The translations under genes and the position numbers were made by a program. A stretch of 64,000 bases of DNA from Prevotella sp. 885 (GTDB lineage Bacteria > Bacteroidota > Bacteroidia > Bacteroidales > Bacteroidaceae), in contig NZ_NOVE01000003.1 of assembly GCF_002265625.1 (NCBI RefSeq), forward strand, positions 1-64,000. The letters run 5' to 3'. Every line of letters starts with the position of its first letter. The stretch's first letter is position 1. The notes under the pieces are model-generated. The model saw only the letters and a program-made list of their open reading frames with translations, did not search any database and was not told where the DNA came from. Shown piece after piece: positions 23,622-32,971 of this stretch.

Positions 23622-26558
23622 TTAATCGTCTTTCCATGTTATCTTGTTTCTAAGTGTATTTTCGCTAAGCAGTCCAGCTGCATAATTTCCATTTCTGTAA
23701 ATTAATGTAATTTTATTTAATCCTCCTGCAAAATAATTGTCCTGGATGTAACTTCCTTTGTCTGAATTGTATTCCTTTGTTTGATTCCATGAAACGCTTG
23801 GGTATTCGCTTGTGTTCATGCCATTCACTTTGTCCGTCCGTCCGTGTATCATTGTTCCTGTAAAATCTGAAACTGAATTAACAATGCAGATATCTATCTC
23901 GATTCTGAATGCTGTTCCTTTTGAAATTCCCAAGAATAGACAAATCCAGGAGAGTGTCGGTAGCCCTATTGTTGCGCTTGCGTTTGAAATTGTAACATAA
24001 AAAATCAAGGAGTTTATTGGCTCTAAAATAAAACAAGTATTTGCTTTGTTTGCCGATTTCTCCTCAAATCCGTACCCGACAATCGCACCGCTAAGTATGC
24101 CGTTTCCTGCTCCTGTGAAGGCATAGTTGAACGTTCCGTTCTTGGCTGACAAAATCATTGCGATGTTCTTGTCGAGTCCCCATTGGTTTGTCTTGTCTTC
24201 GTTCTCGAATCGTGCCACCGCTCTCATTCCTGCCGAAGCTGGTAAAACGTTTCCACCTATTCCAGCAAAGCATCCTTTGTTGTCGTTGCGAAAAATGATA
24301 GTAGCGTCGTTTGTCCACGGTGTATTCGTGAGCGATGTTCCGCTTATGGTGAATCCTGCTATTTTTCCGCTCGTTGCGTTTATCGTGCCAGTGATGCTGG
24401 CTTCGGTCGCTTCGAGCTGCCCTCCGTACTTGACTCTGAACTTTGCGGCTGCTGCCGTGATGCCTCCAATCCACAAAGGGTAGCCGTTTGTCTCATCTTC
24501 GACCCCTCCAAAGCATCCCTGCACCTTGTCTTGGCTGTTGGTAATCAGGATTCGGTTCGTTTGTGCGAATCGCAGGACGGCATTCTTAGCCACGATGAGG
24601 GGTGTGTAAATCGGTCGCATCTGGTTCAGCTTGAGCCATTCGGTGCTGTCGCCTCCGTTCGGTGCGTTGGCTGTGGTGGAGGTGTGCGTCACCCTACATT
24701 GGTACATCGTGAAGTCGCCTGTGGTGCTGTCGGTGACCGTCACGATATCGAGGTATCGGATGCCTCCCGATAGGCTCTCGTCGTTGTGGTATTCCGTTCC
24801 TTCGCTCCACTCGCTGGTTCGCTCGATAAGCCCAGGGATTCCTCGCAGGTCATCGATTCCGTCCACAAATCCTGTGGCGAACATTCCGCTCTCCAGCTTC
24901 GGCATGCAAATCCAAACCTGGCGGTATGCCTCCTCGTTCGGTGCTGGTTGAAATCTGAACAGGACGTTCTGCGCCTCCGTGGTGGAGAGGCTGCTTTTCG
25001 TCTTAAATGTTATCGTATGTCTCTTCCATTGACTTGTCAAAGTCCATGAGAATACGAGGTCTGTTGGCGTGCTTCCTTGCTCGATGCCGTCCACTATTAT
25101 CTTGGTGTTGTTGTCCACCGCTGTAGGGTAGATGTAAGTGGTGAGGTCTAAGCTGTCCGTGATGCTGTAGGTGTAAACCGTCACGGTGCCTGTCCTTGGG
25201 GCTTCGCTGTTGTATTGGTAGCTCGTTATCTTGTACGCTCCTGTTGTCTTCGGTATGAAGGTCATGAATGCCGTAGTCTGGCTGGTGCTCTTGATTGCCA
25301 CCGCATTTTGCTCCGTCCATCCGTCGTTGTAGATGAATGTGCGCAGTTCCTTGCCGTTGGCGAGTGCCGTTGCGTCAATCTTTCCCGATATGGCGATGCG
25401 GTAGGTTCTTCCTGCCACAAGGTACAGGTTTCTCGTTGCGAATCCGTAGTTGCTGCTCGTTTCGTTCACGTAGATTGTCTGCTGGTAGCCCTTTGCCCAA
25501 AAGCTGAATGTGTACCATTGCCCTCCTGCCAGCTTGTTGATTCCCTTGCTTGGCTGGTGGACGGTCTGTTTCAGAATCTCCTTGTAGTTGATGGTTGCCC
25601 CTGTCGCCTTGCAGGTGTCGTAGTAGGAGTTGTGGTTGTCCTTCCTGTTGCTGGTGTCCACCTTTCCCTTGTCGCTTGGTGCGGTCTTTCCGCTTAGCTC
25701 GGAATAAACGCTCTTATCCCACCATGCGCTCATGTTGTCTGCGCTGGTGAAGGCAGCGTTGTCGATGATGTTGGCGTTGTCTCCGCTGTGGTAGGTGGTG
25801 ATGAGCTCTGGCGTGGAGTAGGTGGTTCCGCTTTTGGTGTAGGTGGTCTTCACGCATTTCCAAACGTAGGGCTTCTGCTCGGTCGCTGTCGGAAAGGTGG
25901 TGCTCCATCCCGAAATGGAGGAGTAGGATGTGACCTTCATCTGGTCGGTGGCGATGAAGTAGGTGGTTTGCGTGCTGATGCCATTTCCATCTTCTCCATC
26001 TTTTCCGTCAGTGCCGTCCTTTCCGTTCTCTCCGTCCTTGCCGTCTGTTCCATCCTTGCCTGGGTCTCCCTTGTCACCCTTGTCGCCATCCTTGCCAAAG
26101 TATCCGATGCAGATGGCTGTGGTGTATGTGAATGCACCGCTCGTCCATCTTATTCGGTTGCGTGTCCATAGCCACAACTCCTTGGTTGGCGTGTAGCTCG
26201 TTCCCCATCCGCTTGTCGGTGCGGTCGTGCCGCTGCTTCCTACAGCGTATTGCTCCGTGATGGTTGCAAAGTCCTTGCTCGCACCGAGGCATTGCTTGCC
26301 TGTGTAGGTGGTCGCTCCGCTGGTGAGCACGGTCTTGGTGCAGCTCCAAACGTAGGTGTTCTCCATCAGATAAAGTTGGGAGAAAAGGGTGACCCACGTC
26401 ACGCTGTCTGCTGGTGGCGTGGTGTTGCTCGTTGAAAGCGTGAATACCACGTCGGCTGACTTGATGCCGATGCCGTCCTTTCCGTTCTCTCCGTCCTTGC
26501 CGTCTGAAGGAGCCCACCTGCAGGTGAACGCTGCCTTGAACTTTCGTGGTTTCTGCAT
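23622..26558 (-). CDS. Tail fibre-like protein with collagen-like repeats
   Basis: The start at 26558 (MQKPRKFKAA) follows a GAGGAGAC site, giving 978 residues. The protein has two collagen-like Gly-X-Y blocks, one near the N-terminus (DGKDGENGKDG) and a longer one after about residue 165 (GDKGDPGKDGTDGKDG and onward). Large beta-rich regions follow, with repeated TYSTPELITTY/TTYTGKQCLG-like modules. Collagen-like stalks followed by binding domains are common in phage tail fibres. The position next to the DGR tail protein supports a role in host attachment. No chaperone-type cleavage domain was recognised at the C-terminus. Confidence 0.8.
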   Translation of the reverse strand: MQKPRKFKAAFTCRWAPSDGKDGENGKDGIGIKSADVVFTLSTSNTTPPADSVTWVTLFSQLYLMENTYVWSCTKTVLTSGATTYTGKQCLGASKDFATITEQYAVGSSGTTAPTSGWGTSYTPTKELWLWTRNRIRWTSGAFTYTTAICIGYFGKDGDKGDKGDPGKDGTDGKDGENGKDGTDGKDGEDGNGISTQTTYFIATDQMKVTSYSSISGWSTTFPTATEQKPYVWKCVKTTYTKSGTTYSTPELITTYHSGDNANIIDNAAFTSADNMSAWWDKSVYSELSGKTAPSDKGKVDTSNRKDNHNSYYDTCKATGATINYKEILKQTVHQPSKGINKLAGGQWYTFSFWAKGYQQTIYVNETSSNYGFATRNLYLVAGRTYRIAISGKIDATALANGKELRTFIYNDGWTEQNAVAIKSTSQTTAFMTFIPKTTGAYKITSYQYNSEAPRTGTVTVYTYSITDSLDLTTYIYPTAVDNNTKIIVDGIEQGSTPTDLVFSWTLTSQWKRHTITFKTKSSLSTTEAQNVLFRFQPAPNEEAYRQVWICMPKLESGMFATGFVDGIDDLRGIPGLIERTSEWSEGTEYHNDESLSGGIRYLDIVTVTDSTTGDFTMYQCRVTHTSTTANAPNGGDSTEWLKLNQMRPIYTPLIVAKNAVLRFAQTNRILITNSQDKVQGCFGGVEDETNGYPLWIGGITAAAAKFRVKYGGQLEATEASITGTINATSGKIAGFTISGTSLTNTPWTNDATIIFRNDNKGCFAGIGGNVLPASAGMRAVARFENEDKTNQWGLDKNIAMILSAKNGTFNYAFTGAGNGILSGAIVGYGFEEKSANKANTCFILEPINSLIFYVTISNASATIGLPTLSWICLFLGISKGTAFRIEIDICIVNSVSDFTGTMIHGRTDKVNGMNTSEYPSVSWNQTKEYNSDKGSYIQDNYFAGGLNKITLIYRNGNYAAGLLSENTLRNKITWKDD

Positions 26559-26575
26559 GGTGGGTGTCTCCTCTT

Positions 26576-27019
26576 TTAGTTGAACAATGAATTTAATATC
26601 GCCTTGGCGCAGTTGGCGCAAAGCGAGCGGTATTCCGCAAAGTCCTTGTAGGTGGCGAGGTCTGTTTCCTCATACGCTGTCAGCTCCTGTCCGTCCACCT
26701 TCTTAATCAAGGCATCGATGGTGTTGAAGGCGAGGGCGTGTTCCTCCTTCTGTGGGTACGCAGCCTCCACGAGCTGGCTCTTGATGTGGGCGTAGTCCAT
26801 GATGCCGTCGGTCTGGATGACAAAGCCGCTGAATCCCTCGATGGTCTCCTGCCCATCCGCTGCCTTGGCTTTGGTCGAGCTGGCATCGGTGCTGTTGGTG
26901 GTTGTCTGTACCTGCGTGTCTGGCTGGAAGTCCATGTACGCCATTCGTGTCTCTCTGTTGTAGATTGCTGGTTGCTCTGTCATGAACACTCGGCTGATGT
27001 TACCGTACTTTGTCTTCAT
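26576..27019 (-). CDS. Hypothetical phage protein between DGR and tail fibre, 147 residues
   Basis: A GAGGAGAC site precedes MKTKYGNISRVFMTEQ. The N-terminal half is low-complexity and polar; the C-terminal half is helical and ends SLCANCAKAILNSLFN. The start overlaps the reverse transcriptase stop by four bases, so it is translated with the DGR. It does not look like the Avd accessory protein of DGRs. A tail fibre assembly role is possible but not shown. Confidence 0.55.
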   Translation of the reverse strand: MKTKYGNISRVFMTEQPAIYNRETRMAYMDFQPDTQVQTTTNSTDASSTKAKAADGQETIEGFSGFVIQTDGIMDYAHIKSQLVEAAYPQKEEHALAFNTIDALIKKVDGQELTAYEETDLATYKDFAEYRSLCANCAKAILNSLFN

Positions 27020-28440
27020 TGCTTTGTCTCCTCTTTTTTGTTGTTGAACTTGGTGAGGTCTACGACCTCGTTGGTGTCTGTGTAGATGAGCTTGCCGTCA
27101 TCGCTCTTGGCTACCTGTCGGTGGTCGATTGTCAGAATCTTGACTTGGCTGAACTCGAAGTGCGAGCCTCCCTTGTCAATCACCACCGTCTTGAAGCTGG
27201 TCACGTGGGCGTTCTCGAATGCGTCGATGAGCTGCTTCATGCTTGGGCTGTTCACGATGAGTTTGTTCTTGCTCCCAAAGAAAACGATTTCCACTGCGTA
27301 TCGCCCTGCTCCGTAGCTGGTCTCCACGTTCTTCACCCAGTCTATGACCTCTATCTCCTTGTTTAGGATGACGGCTGTCGTAATCTTTGGCGAGTCGATG
27401 ATTCGCTTTCCGTTCTTGTCTTTCTTGTCGGGCATCTTGATGCCCAGGTCTGATAAATCTATTCCTGTTTCCATTTTAAATAATCTTTTGCAATGTCTGT
27501 TTCCCCATTTTATCATGCCCCATGCCGCTGCGTCTATCTCTCGCAGCCTTCGCTTGTTGGTGACCCTCGCCTTTCTCTTGAGCCAGCTCACCTTGTCGCT
27601 CTTCCTCCAGAACATGTCGCCTCCCTCGTAGTAAACGAAACCGAGGAAGTCCAACCCTTCCGTTATCGGGCGTATCTTCGGTTCGTGCGCCTCGAAGCCG
27701 AGGCTCTTCAAGAAGGCTACCGCTCTCTTCATCTTCCGCTTGACCTCTCCCTTCGTCTTTCCGAATATGACGAAATCGTCGAGGTATCGGATGTAAAGGT
27801 GTGCCTTCGCCTCCTCCTTCATGAACCTGTCGAAGGTCATCAGCGCAATGTTTCCGCTGTCTTGGCTTGGTCGGATTCCGAGGGGGATGCCCTTTCCGTC
27901 GGGGGCGAACCGCTCGAACGGCTCCATGTAGGCATCGATGAACTCCTTGTCCTTGAAGAGGTGCTCCATGTTCCTGTGGAGCAGGGTGTGCATGATGTTG
28001 GCGTAATAATGGCAAATGTCGCCCTGGGCGTACCACTTGCATTCCTCTCTGTTCTCTCTCAGCCATCTCTTGACTTGAAGCGCACCTGCTATCTGTCCGT
28101 AGCCGATTCTTGACGCATAAGTGTGTGAAATCAAGGTGCTCTCTATCCTGTCGTGGCTTACTAAGACGAGGCTTTGGTGCCATTCGTGGTTCGGGTGGAA
28201 GTTGAGCTTGCTGATGTCTCGCTCCTTCTTTCCGTTCCTCAGCTTCATGTGCTTGTATTCTTCCGTCTTGATCTGGCGGCTGATGATGAGGTCTTGGACT
28301 TCCACGAGGTCTTTCAGCCATTGCTTCCTGTGCTTCTTCACCCCGTAGTTCTTCTTTCTTCTGGTCGAGACCCTGTCCGCTTCCTTCAAGGTGTCCCATT
28401 GCCAGGTGCAATCATAAATGTAACCCTGTCTTTTCGGCAT
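27016..28440 (-). CDS. Diversity-generating retroelement reverse transcriptase with C-terminal extension
   Basis: The 474-residue protein has the palm-domain motifs of a DGR reverse transcriptase: GDICHYY (D141), the DGR-type LGIRPSQ (187-193; most other RTs have QGxxxSP), and the catalytic YLDD (219-222) in IRYLDDFVIFGK. LDFLGFVYY follows. It copies the template RNA at 28716-28826 and misreads adenines, so the variable repeats become diversified. DGR enzymes are usually 300-400 residues; here about 140 extra residues (from 335 on) form an unrelated C-terminal part. The start codon lacks a strong ribosome site, unlike neighbouring phage genes. Confidence 0.95.
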   Translation of the reverse strand: MPKRQGYIYDCTWQWDTLKEADRVSTRRKKNYGVKKHRKQWLKDLVEVQDLIISRQIKTEEYKHMKLRNGKKERDISKLNFHPNHEWHQSLVLVSHDRIESTLISHTYASRIGYGQIAGALQVKRWLRENREECKWYAQGDICHYYANIMHTLLHRNMEHLFKDKEFIDAYMEPFERFAPDGKGIPLGIRPSQDSGNIALMTFDRFMKEEAKAHLYIRYLDDFVIFGKTKGEVKRKMKRAVAFLKSLGFEAHEPKIRPITEGLDFLGFVYYEGGDMFWRKSDKVSWLKRKARVTNKRRLREIDAAAWGMIKWGNRHCKRLFKMETGIDLSDLGIKMPDKKDKNGKRIIDSPKITTAVILNKEIEVIDWVKNVETSYGAGRYAVEIVFFGSKNKLIVNSPSMKQLIDAFENAHVTSFKTVVIDKGGSHFEFSQVKILTIDHRQVAKSDDGKLIYTDTNEVVDLTKFNNKKEETKQ

Positions 28441-28715
28441 TGTTTTTCTTTTTTCAAGTCTTGCTCGTCTTTTGTTCTCGTAGGGCTTGCTTCTCTCTGT
28501 GCAGAGCTTTCAACTTCCGACTCCCTTTGGTCGGATTTACTAACACCACGGGCAGGTCGCTGGGCGTTGCCTGCGCAAGTTCGATTTGTTTCGGCTAATC
28601 GCTGGCTGTACTTATGCACCAGCTGCCGAGGCTCGGGAAAGGCGGACACTTTCCCATGACGCAGTACTCGTGTCCTTATTCGTTGTTTCGATTCCGTTTC
28701 CGAAACCGTAGAAGT

Positions 28716-28826
28716 AATTCGAGCCGAGATGTTCGCATTCGCATTCGACCAGGCGTTGTTCGAGTTCGCATAAGCGAGACCGCAATTCGCACCGTTGTTC
28801 GAGTTGCCGCCACCAATCCACAGCTG
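28716..28826 (-). repeat. DGR template repeat (TR)
   Basis: This 111-bp segment lies between the reverse transcriptase and its nearest target. It aligns without gaps to VR1 (29023-29133) and VR2 (63769-63879). It contains 26 adenines on the coding strand, and all 17 differences to each VR fall on adenines. It would encode QLWIGGGNSNNG and so on, with ten AAC/AAT codons, the hallmark codons of DGR templates. It is in a reading frame without a start codon, so it acts as RNA and not as protein. Confidence 0.97.
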
Positions 28827-28897
28827 TCCTTTCCTTTTGCCTACCTCGCCACGAGCTTGGGCGAGGGGTTTCCTTTATCTTTGGCTGGAGGGTTGCG

Positions 28898-28914
28898 GTG
28901 GGGGATTCCCCCAC
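28898..28914. other. GC-rich hairpin between target gene and TR
   Basis: A 7-bp stem (28898-28904 with 28908-28914) with a three-base loop lies between the target stop codon and TR. It could shape the start of the TR RNA or pause transcription. A second weaker stem (CCTCGCC/GGCGAGG, about 28845-28870) lies between it and TR. Confidence 0.6.
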
Positions 28915-28959
28915 GCCCCCTTTTTAGTTACCTTTTCTTGGCGTTTTTCTTGCTCCGTT

Positions 28960-30333
28960 TTAAGATGCAAGAAGTCTCTTCAGCTCGGCTGATGTCACCT
29001 CCTTGATGTCTCCATGAAAATCAAGCCGAGCCGAGAGGGACGCAGTCGCATACGACCAGGCGTAGCCCGAGCTCGCAGAAGCGAGACCGCAATACGCACC
29101 GTCGCTCGAGGGGCCGCCACCAATCCACAGCTGCCCACTTGCGTTGTACCAGTAGTGGTCTCCGTATGTGATGCCTGTGTGCTTGGCTGTTGGCACGTAG
29201 CTCATGTGTTGCGCCCCTTGCGTGGTGATTAGGGTGATGTCCGCATCGCTGTAGCCTTCCGCTGCAAGTCGTGTCAGCTTGTTGTGCTTGACCGCAGCGA
29301 AGCTGTCCACGGTTGGTGTTCCTGTCGGCAGGAAGTTCTCATCCCATTGGTAAACGTCCGTACCGACGCTGCAAAGGTGACCGTCCATTTCCCAATATTG
29401 ACCGTATGGGTTTTCCCAAACTCCTACGTTCACGCTGTGGCAGGTGTAGTTGTCTTCGTCCTTGACCTCTGCCTTTCCGTCGTTGTATCCGAGGGCAAGG
29501 CATGCGCCTGTCTTGATGCTCTTCTGTCTTGCGAATCCATTAGCCAATGTGGAGGATGCGCTTTTCTCCGTTCCGTCAAGTCCTGAACCGAAAATCTTTG
29601 TACCGTCGCTTGCCGCCAGGTTCTGAATGTCTCGGTATCCGTATTTCGCCATCATGTACTGAAGGAGGAAATTTCGGAAAGGCTCGCCAGCGAGTCCGTG
29701 GTTCTTGCTTCGTGCCTGGGCGTAGTTGAAGAATTGGTTGATGTTGCTTCCTCCGCTTGGCACGACAAATGGGATGCTTCTCATCTGTCCGCTCTGAATC
29801 ACGCATTTGAACATGCCGACTGGGATGTTCTTGGTGAACCATCCTCCTGGCAGTGGGGTGAGCGATATGTGGTGTCGGATGTGCTTCACTCCGCTGATGG
29901 TCACTTCCTGGAGGTAGTTCCAATATCCGCCTTCAATCATTCCGAACCAGTCCGCATTTTTGTATGCGTCCACCACGGCTCCGTTCTTCACGACTTGGTC
30001 TCCGTCTGCCGTGTATCTGTGGTCGCTTGGGTTAAGCCTTGTGAAGTGTCCGTCCGTTGTCATCAAGATTGCGCAAATCTTGGAGAGCCAAATCTGGAGC
30101 ATGAGGCTGCTTCCTCCTGTCTCGCAATATGCCGCTCCCTTGCTTGATGCCGTGTTCTCCTCTATGTAGAAGGCGTTCTCGTCCAGGAATTGCTGCTGGT
30201 TCTCCTCCATCATTGCACGCAAGTTGTCGAGGGTGATGCGCTTTGGCGTTCCTCCTGCCACCACCATGATGTAGTCCGTTCCGTTAAGTGTGGTTGTTGC
30301 GTCGAACTCTGTGATTTTTTTGAATGTTGTCAT
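28960..30333 (-). CDS. DGR-diversified tail protein, C-type-lectin-like C-terminus (target 1)
   Basis: The 457-residue protein starts MTTFKKITEF after an AAGGAGAC site. Its C-terminal quarter has the features of the C-type-lectin/FGE-like fold used by DGR targets, with the variable segment LWIGGGPSSDGAYCGLAS and the following residues to SARL. VR1 covers codons for about residues 401-437 and is followed by only 20 constant residues. The upstream gene cluster encodes distal tail proteins, so it probably forms the tip of the tail or a fibre that binds the host surface and can be retargeted. Confidence 0.93.
   Translation of the reverse strand: MTTFKKITEFDATTTLNGTDYIMVVAGGTPKRITLDNLRAMMEENQQQFLDENAFYIEENTASSKGAAYCETGGSSLMLQIWLSKICAILMTTDGHFTRLNPSDHRYTADGDQVVKNGAVVDAYKNADWFGMIEGGYWNYLQEVTISGVKHIRHHISLTPLPGGWFTKNIPVGMFKCVIQSGQMRSIPFVVPSGGSNINQFFNYAQARSKNHGLAGEPFRNFLLQYMMAKYGYRDIQNLAASDGTKIFGSGLDGTEKSASSTLANGFARQKSIKTGACLALGYNDGKAEVKDEDNYTCHSVNVGVWENPYGQYWEMDGHLCSVGTDVYQWDENFLPTGTPTVDSFAAVKHNKLTRLAAEGYSDADITLITTQGAQHMSYVPTAKHTGITYGDHYWYNASGQLWIGGGPSSDGAYCGLASASSGYAWSYATASLSARLDFHGDIKEVTSAELKRLLAS
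29023..29133 (-). repeat. DGR variable repeat 1 (VR1)
   Basis: This 111-bp segment matches TR at every non-adenine position and differs at 17 of 26 template adenines. The last 16 bases or so (CTCTCGGCTCGGCTTG) are the same in VR2 but differ from TR at three adenines, as expected for the initiation-of-mutagenic-homing element. Confidence 0.97.
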
Positions 30334-30358
30334 TTTCTTTTGTCTCCTTTGTTTTTGG

Positions 30359-31459
30359 TTATGCTATCTCTGCCGAAACCTCGACAGCCACATCTGAATA
30401 ATAATTCTTGTCTGGGTTGCTTGCGTCTGGTACGCATTTCGCCATTTCCGCTGTGAGGGTTACGTTTGCGCCTGTGCTCGTTGCGGTCTTTGCGTTGAGT
30501 GCGTTATAAACTTCCCAGCCCCATGTTACCGAGCCTGTGTAAGCTGTTCCGTTCTGCTTCAGCTTGAGAACGAACTTTGCGTTGCTCGTCTTCGATATCG
30601 CATCTGGGTTCGTTCCGTCTGGCTCAGCGTCGATTGTCCACTCATCGGCATCGTCTGTCACTCGCTGTGCGTCCACGGCTTTCACTACCCAGTTGTCCCC
30701 TTCCTTGTGCAGGAGCTTGACGCTGAACACCGAGCTGCCGTCCACGTCGTCTCGTGTCACGTTCAATGTCTTTCCGTTTTGTCCTGCGATGATGGTGAAG
30801 TCCTTGTACCACTCCAGCTTCCAGCTCGCTGCAAACTCCGTGTCGCTTATCGGCTTCACTCCATAGAGGTATGTTGCCGTGAGGGTGGTGCTTGTCTGCG
30901 TTGCGTTCAGCGTGCTGCAGCTGGTTGTGATGTTGATGCTGTAGCTGTCTGCTCCTGCCTGCTGAATCAGCACGTCCTCCGTTCCTCCGATGCTGTCTCG
31001 GACGTTGTTAGAAATGTAGCTAATCTCGTAGCCGATTATCTGGTTGGAGATGACGGTGGTGCTGGCTGCGTTGTCGATGAGTCGAAGGTAGCAGAATCCG
31101 TCCACCTCCTTCTTCGCAAACTTTCCGTCGGTCGATAGCTGCCATCCTGTGTAGTTGCCTGTGGTGGCTGCGCTGGTGTTGAAGGTCAGTTCCGTTCCCC
31201 TGTATGTCCACTTGATGCTTGTAATGGTTACTGGGTTACCTACTGCGCTCTTGATTCCAATCTTCAAGGCTGGCTGGTTGTAGATGTCCGTCTTCCAGTC
31301 GACGGACAAAGTTCCGCTTGTCGGGTCGATGGCTTGGAAGAGCGAGCCTCCGCTTTCGGCTCCGTTCTTGTCAAACTTCACGATGTTCTTGGTGACGTAG
31401 ATTTGGTCGCCTGTTCTGATGAAGCGCACCGTGAACGCTCCCTTGATTTTGTTGCTCAT
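30359..31459 (-). CDS. Distal tail/baseplate-like structural protein
   Basis: I do not recognise a named family in this 366-residue protein. It is beta-rich, with several repeats of about 90 residues that look like immunoglobulin-like modules (SINITTSCSTLNATQTSTTLTATY and VTLTAEMAKCVPD-like segments). It starts MSNKIKGAFTVRFIRTG without a strong ribosome site. It lies between tail genes and the DGR target and probably forms part of the tail tip. Confidence 0.65.
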   Translation of the reverse strand: MSNKIKGAFTVRFIRTGDQIYVTKNIVKFDKNGAESGGSLFQAIDPTSGTLSVDWKTDIYNQPALKIGIKSAVGNPVTITSIKWTYRGTELTFNTSAATTGNYTGWQLSTDGKFAKKEVDGFCYLRLIDNAASTTVISNQIIGYEISYISNNVRDSIGGTEDVLIQQAGADSYSINITTSCSTLNATQTSTTLTATYLYGVKPISDTEFAASWKLEWYKDFTIIAGQNGKTLNVTRDDVDGSSVFSVKLLHKEGDNWVVKAVDAQRVTDDADEWTIDAEPDGTNPDAISKTSNAKFVLKLKQNGTAYTGSVTWGWEVYNALNAKTATSTGANVTLTAEMAKCVPDASNPDKNYYSDVAVEVSAEIA

Positions 31460-31462
31460 GTT

Positions 31463-31675
31463 TTATTCATCCCATGTGTTAAGTTCTGACTTGAATTCCT
31501 GCAGGTCTTTCAGTTCGCCTCCGAGCTGCTTTGCTGCTTGCTCTGGGTCTTCGTCCACCTTCAGCAATTCGTTTTCGTTCACTGCCATCTTCGAACCTGT
31601 GTTGTTCGTTCGATGGAATTTAGGTTTCAGCCCCTTGGCTTCCGCCTTGCTTGTCTCGACGATTGCGTATCTCAT
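31463..31675 (-). CDS. Hypothetical small tail-region protein, 70 residues
   Basis: The gene fits tightly between two structural genes with gaps of three bases on each side. The product has RYAIVETSKAEAKGL and an acidic C-terminal half. The function is unknown. Confidence 0.6.
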   Translation of the reverse strand: MRYAIVETSKAEAKGLKPKFHRTNNTGSKMAVNENELLKVDEDPEQAAKQLGGELKDLQEFKSELNTWDE

Positions 31676-31678
31676 AAG

Positions 31679-32950
31679 CTAAAAAATTAAAACGTTGCCT
31701 TTGTCGTCTGTGAGGACGGTTCCTGCGTCTGCTGCCGTCAGCACGGCTGCTGGCTCCCTCTCCTCTATATCCATCGAAACATCGAACCAGCAAAGGTTCT
31801 TTTCGAAGCCGATGCCCAAGGATTCCACGCTGCATTCCATGCTCGCTCCAGCCTGTCTTTCGATGCGCTCTGCATATTTGTATGCCTTGGTGCTTGGGTC
31901 ATAAACCCTTGCCTGTGTCCACCACTGTATGTCGTAGTAAAGCTCGGGGTATTGGATTGGCTGGTCTCCTGCCGCAAAAATGCCGTAGTTGTAGTATCTC
32001 TGCTGCCCTGGCACGATGTCGTTCCCTCTTGCCACGTCATGCTGGGTGAGGTAGCTCATGTCTCGTATGAGGCTGATTCCTGCGCTCGTCTCGACCTTGC
32101 CGCTTGCGTTTACAAACTGCACCTCGAATTCTTGCTGCCATGTGAATCTCATGTCAAATCCAATTTTCGGAAATGCCACCGACTTGATTTCGGGGTGTTC
32201 GAGCGTTCCTGCTGCAAGTGCCGTGTTCTTTCCCCTCTCGACAAGGCGCATTGTCATTCCCTTCGGCAGTTCCGTGATGGTGCTCGTTCCTTGGGTGAGG
32301 GTAATTGTTACGGTGCGCTCGTAGCTCTTGCCGTTGACGAACTTGTCTCGCTGTCCTGCCTTCTCGATTCCCTCAGCCACCAAATATTCATAAAGGGCGA
32401 GCTCATCCTTCAAAGGGTCGTATGCGAGCTGTTCGCAATCCACCGAGCACGCCATTTTGTTTCCTCCCTTGTCGGTGGTTGTGAGTGCCATTCCGCTGCC
32501 GTTCACCACGTAGTTCGTGCCTGTTCTGAAATCGTTGAACATGCCCTGGTATGCAAGCGTAGCCACTTCGCCTGGCACGATGTTGCGCATGATTTTCAAG
32601 CTGCCGTTGTCATCGCTGCTGTCCTTGATGATGGTGTAGTCCGTTCCCTCCTTCCAAACCTTGGCTATCGGTGTTCCGTTCACAAACCATGCGTGCTGGT
32701 CGCTGGCGAGGTTGTGGTTGTTGATTCCCGATGTGTAGATGCCGTCGGGGTCGTTGACCGTTGTCTGCGGTCTGATGATTGTCGGAGTAACGCTGCGGTC
32801 TGGCTCGTATTGCCCCAGCGCAGTGTTGGCTGTCTGTGCCGTCGGTGAGTCTGCCGTGGTGCAGACCAGCTCGCAAGTTATCACCAAAGGCGAGAAGTCG
32901 AGCCTCGTGTGCTTGCGCTCCGATTGGAATGTCCTTTTTTTGTTTGCCAT
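31679..32950 (-). CDS. Tail structural protein, 423 residues
   Basis: A GAGGAG site precedes MANKKRTFQSERKH. The protein is beta-rich with no membrane helix or signal peptide. Segments such as GMFNDFRTGTNYVVNGSG and YYDIQWWTQARVYDPSTK suggest an extended structural protein. It is placed after the large tail-tip protein in transcription order, so a fibre or baseplate role is likely. The family is not named. Confidence 0.65.
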   Translation of the reverse strand: MANKKRTFQSERKHTRLDFSPLVITCELVCTTADSPTAQTANTALGQYEPDRSVTPTIIRPQTTVNDPDGIYTSGINNHNLASDQHAWFVNGTPIAKVWKEGTDYTIIKDSSDDNGSLKIMRNIVPGEVATLAYQGMFNDFRTGTNYVVNGSGMALTTTDKGGNKMACSVDCEQLAYDPLKDELALYEYLVAEGIEKAGQRDKFVNGKSYERTVTITLTQGTSTITELPKGMTMRLVERGKNTALAAGTLEHPEIKSVAFPKIGFDMRFTWQQEFEVQFVNASGKVETSAGISLIRDMSYLTQHDVARGNDIVPGQQRYYNYGIFAAGDQPIQYPELYYDIQWWTQARVYDPSTKAYKYAERIERQAGASMECSVESLGIGFEKNLCWFDVSMDIEEREPAAVLTAADAGTVLTDDKGNVLIF

Positions 32951-32971
32951 TCTTTTTCTCCTCTTTTTTAA

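Noticed and set aside
25937..26196. Ser/Pro-rich and Thr/Glu-rich short frames in the tail fibre gene
   Set aside because: They are shifted readings of the collagen-like Gly-X-Y repeats.
27476..28411. 311-codon frame overlapping the reverse transcriptase on the same strand
   Set aside because: It is a shifted reading of the RT gene, rich in Arg, Gly, Pro and His with no domain; the RT frame has all motifs.
28386..28914. Open frames through the template repeat
   Set aside because: The in-frame reading of TR has no start codon upstream, and the other frame reads VDWWRQLEQRCEL-type noise. TR functions as RNA.
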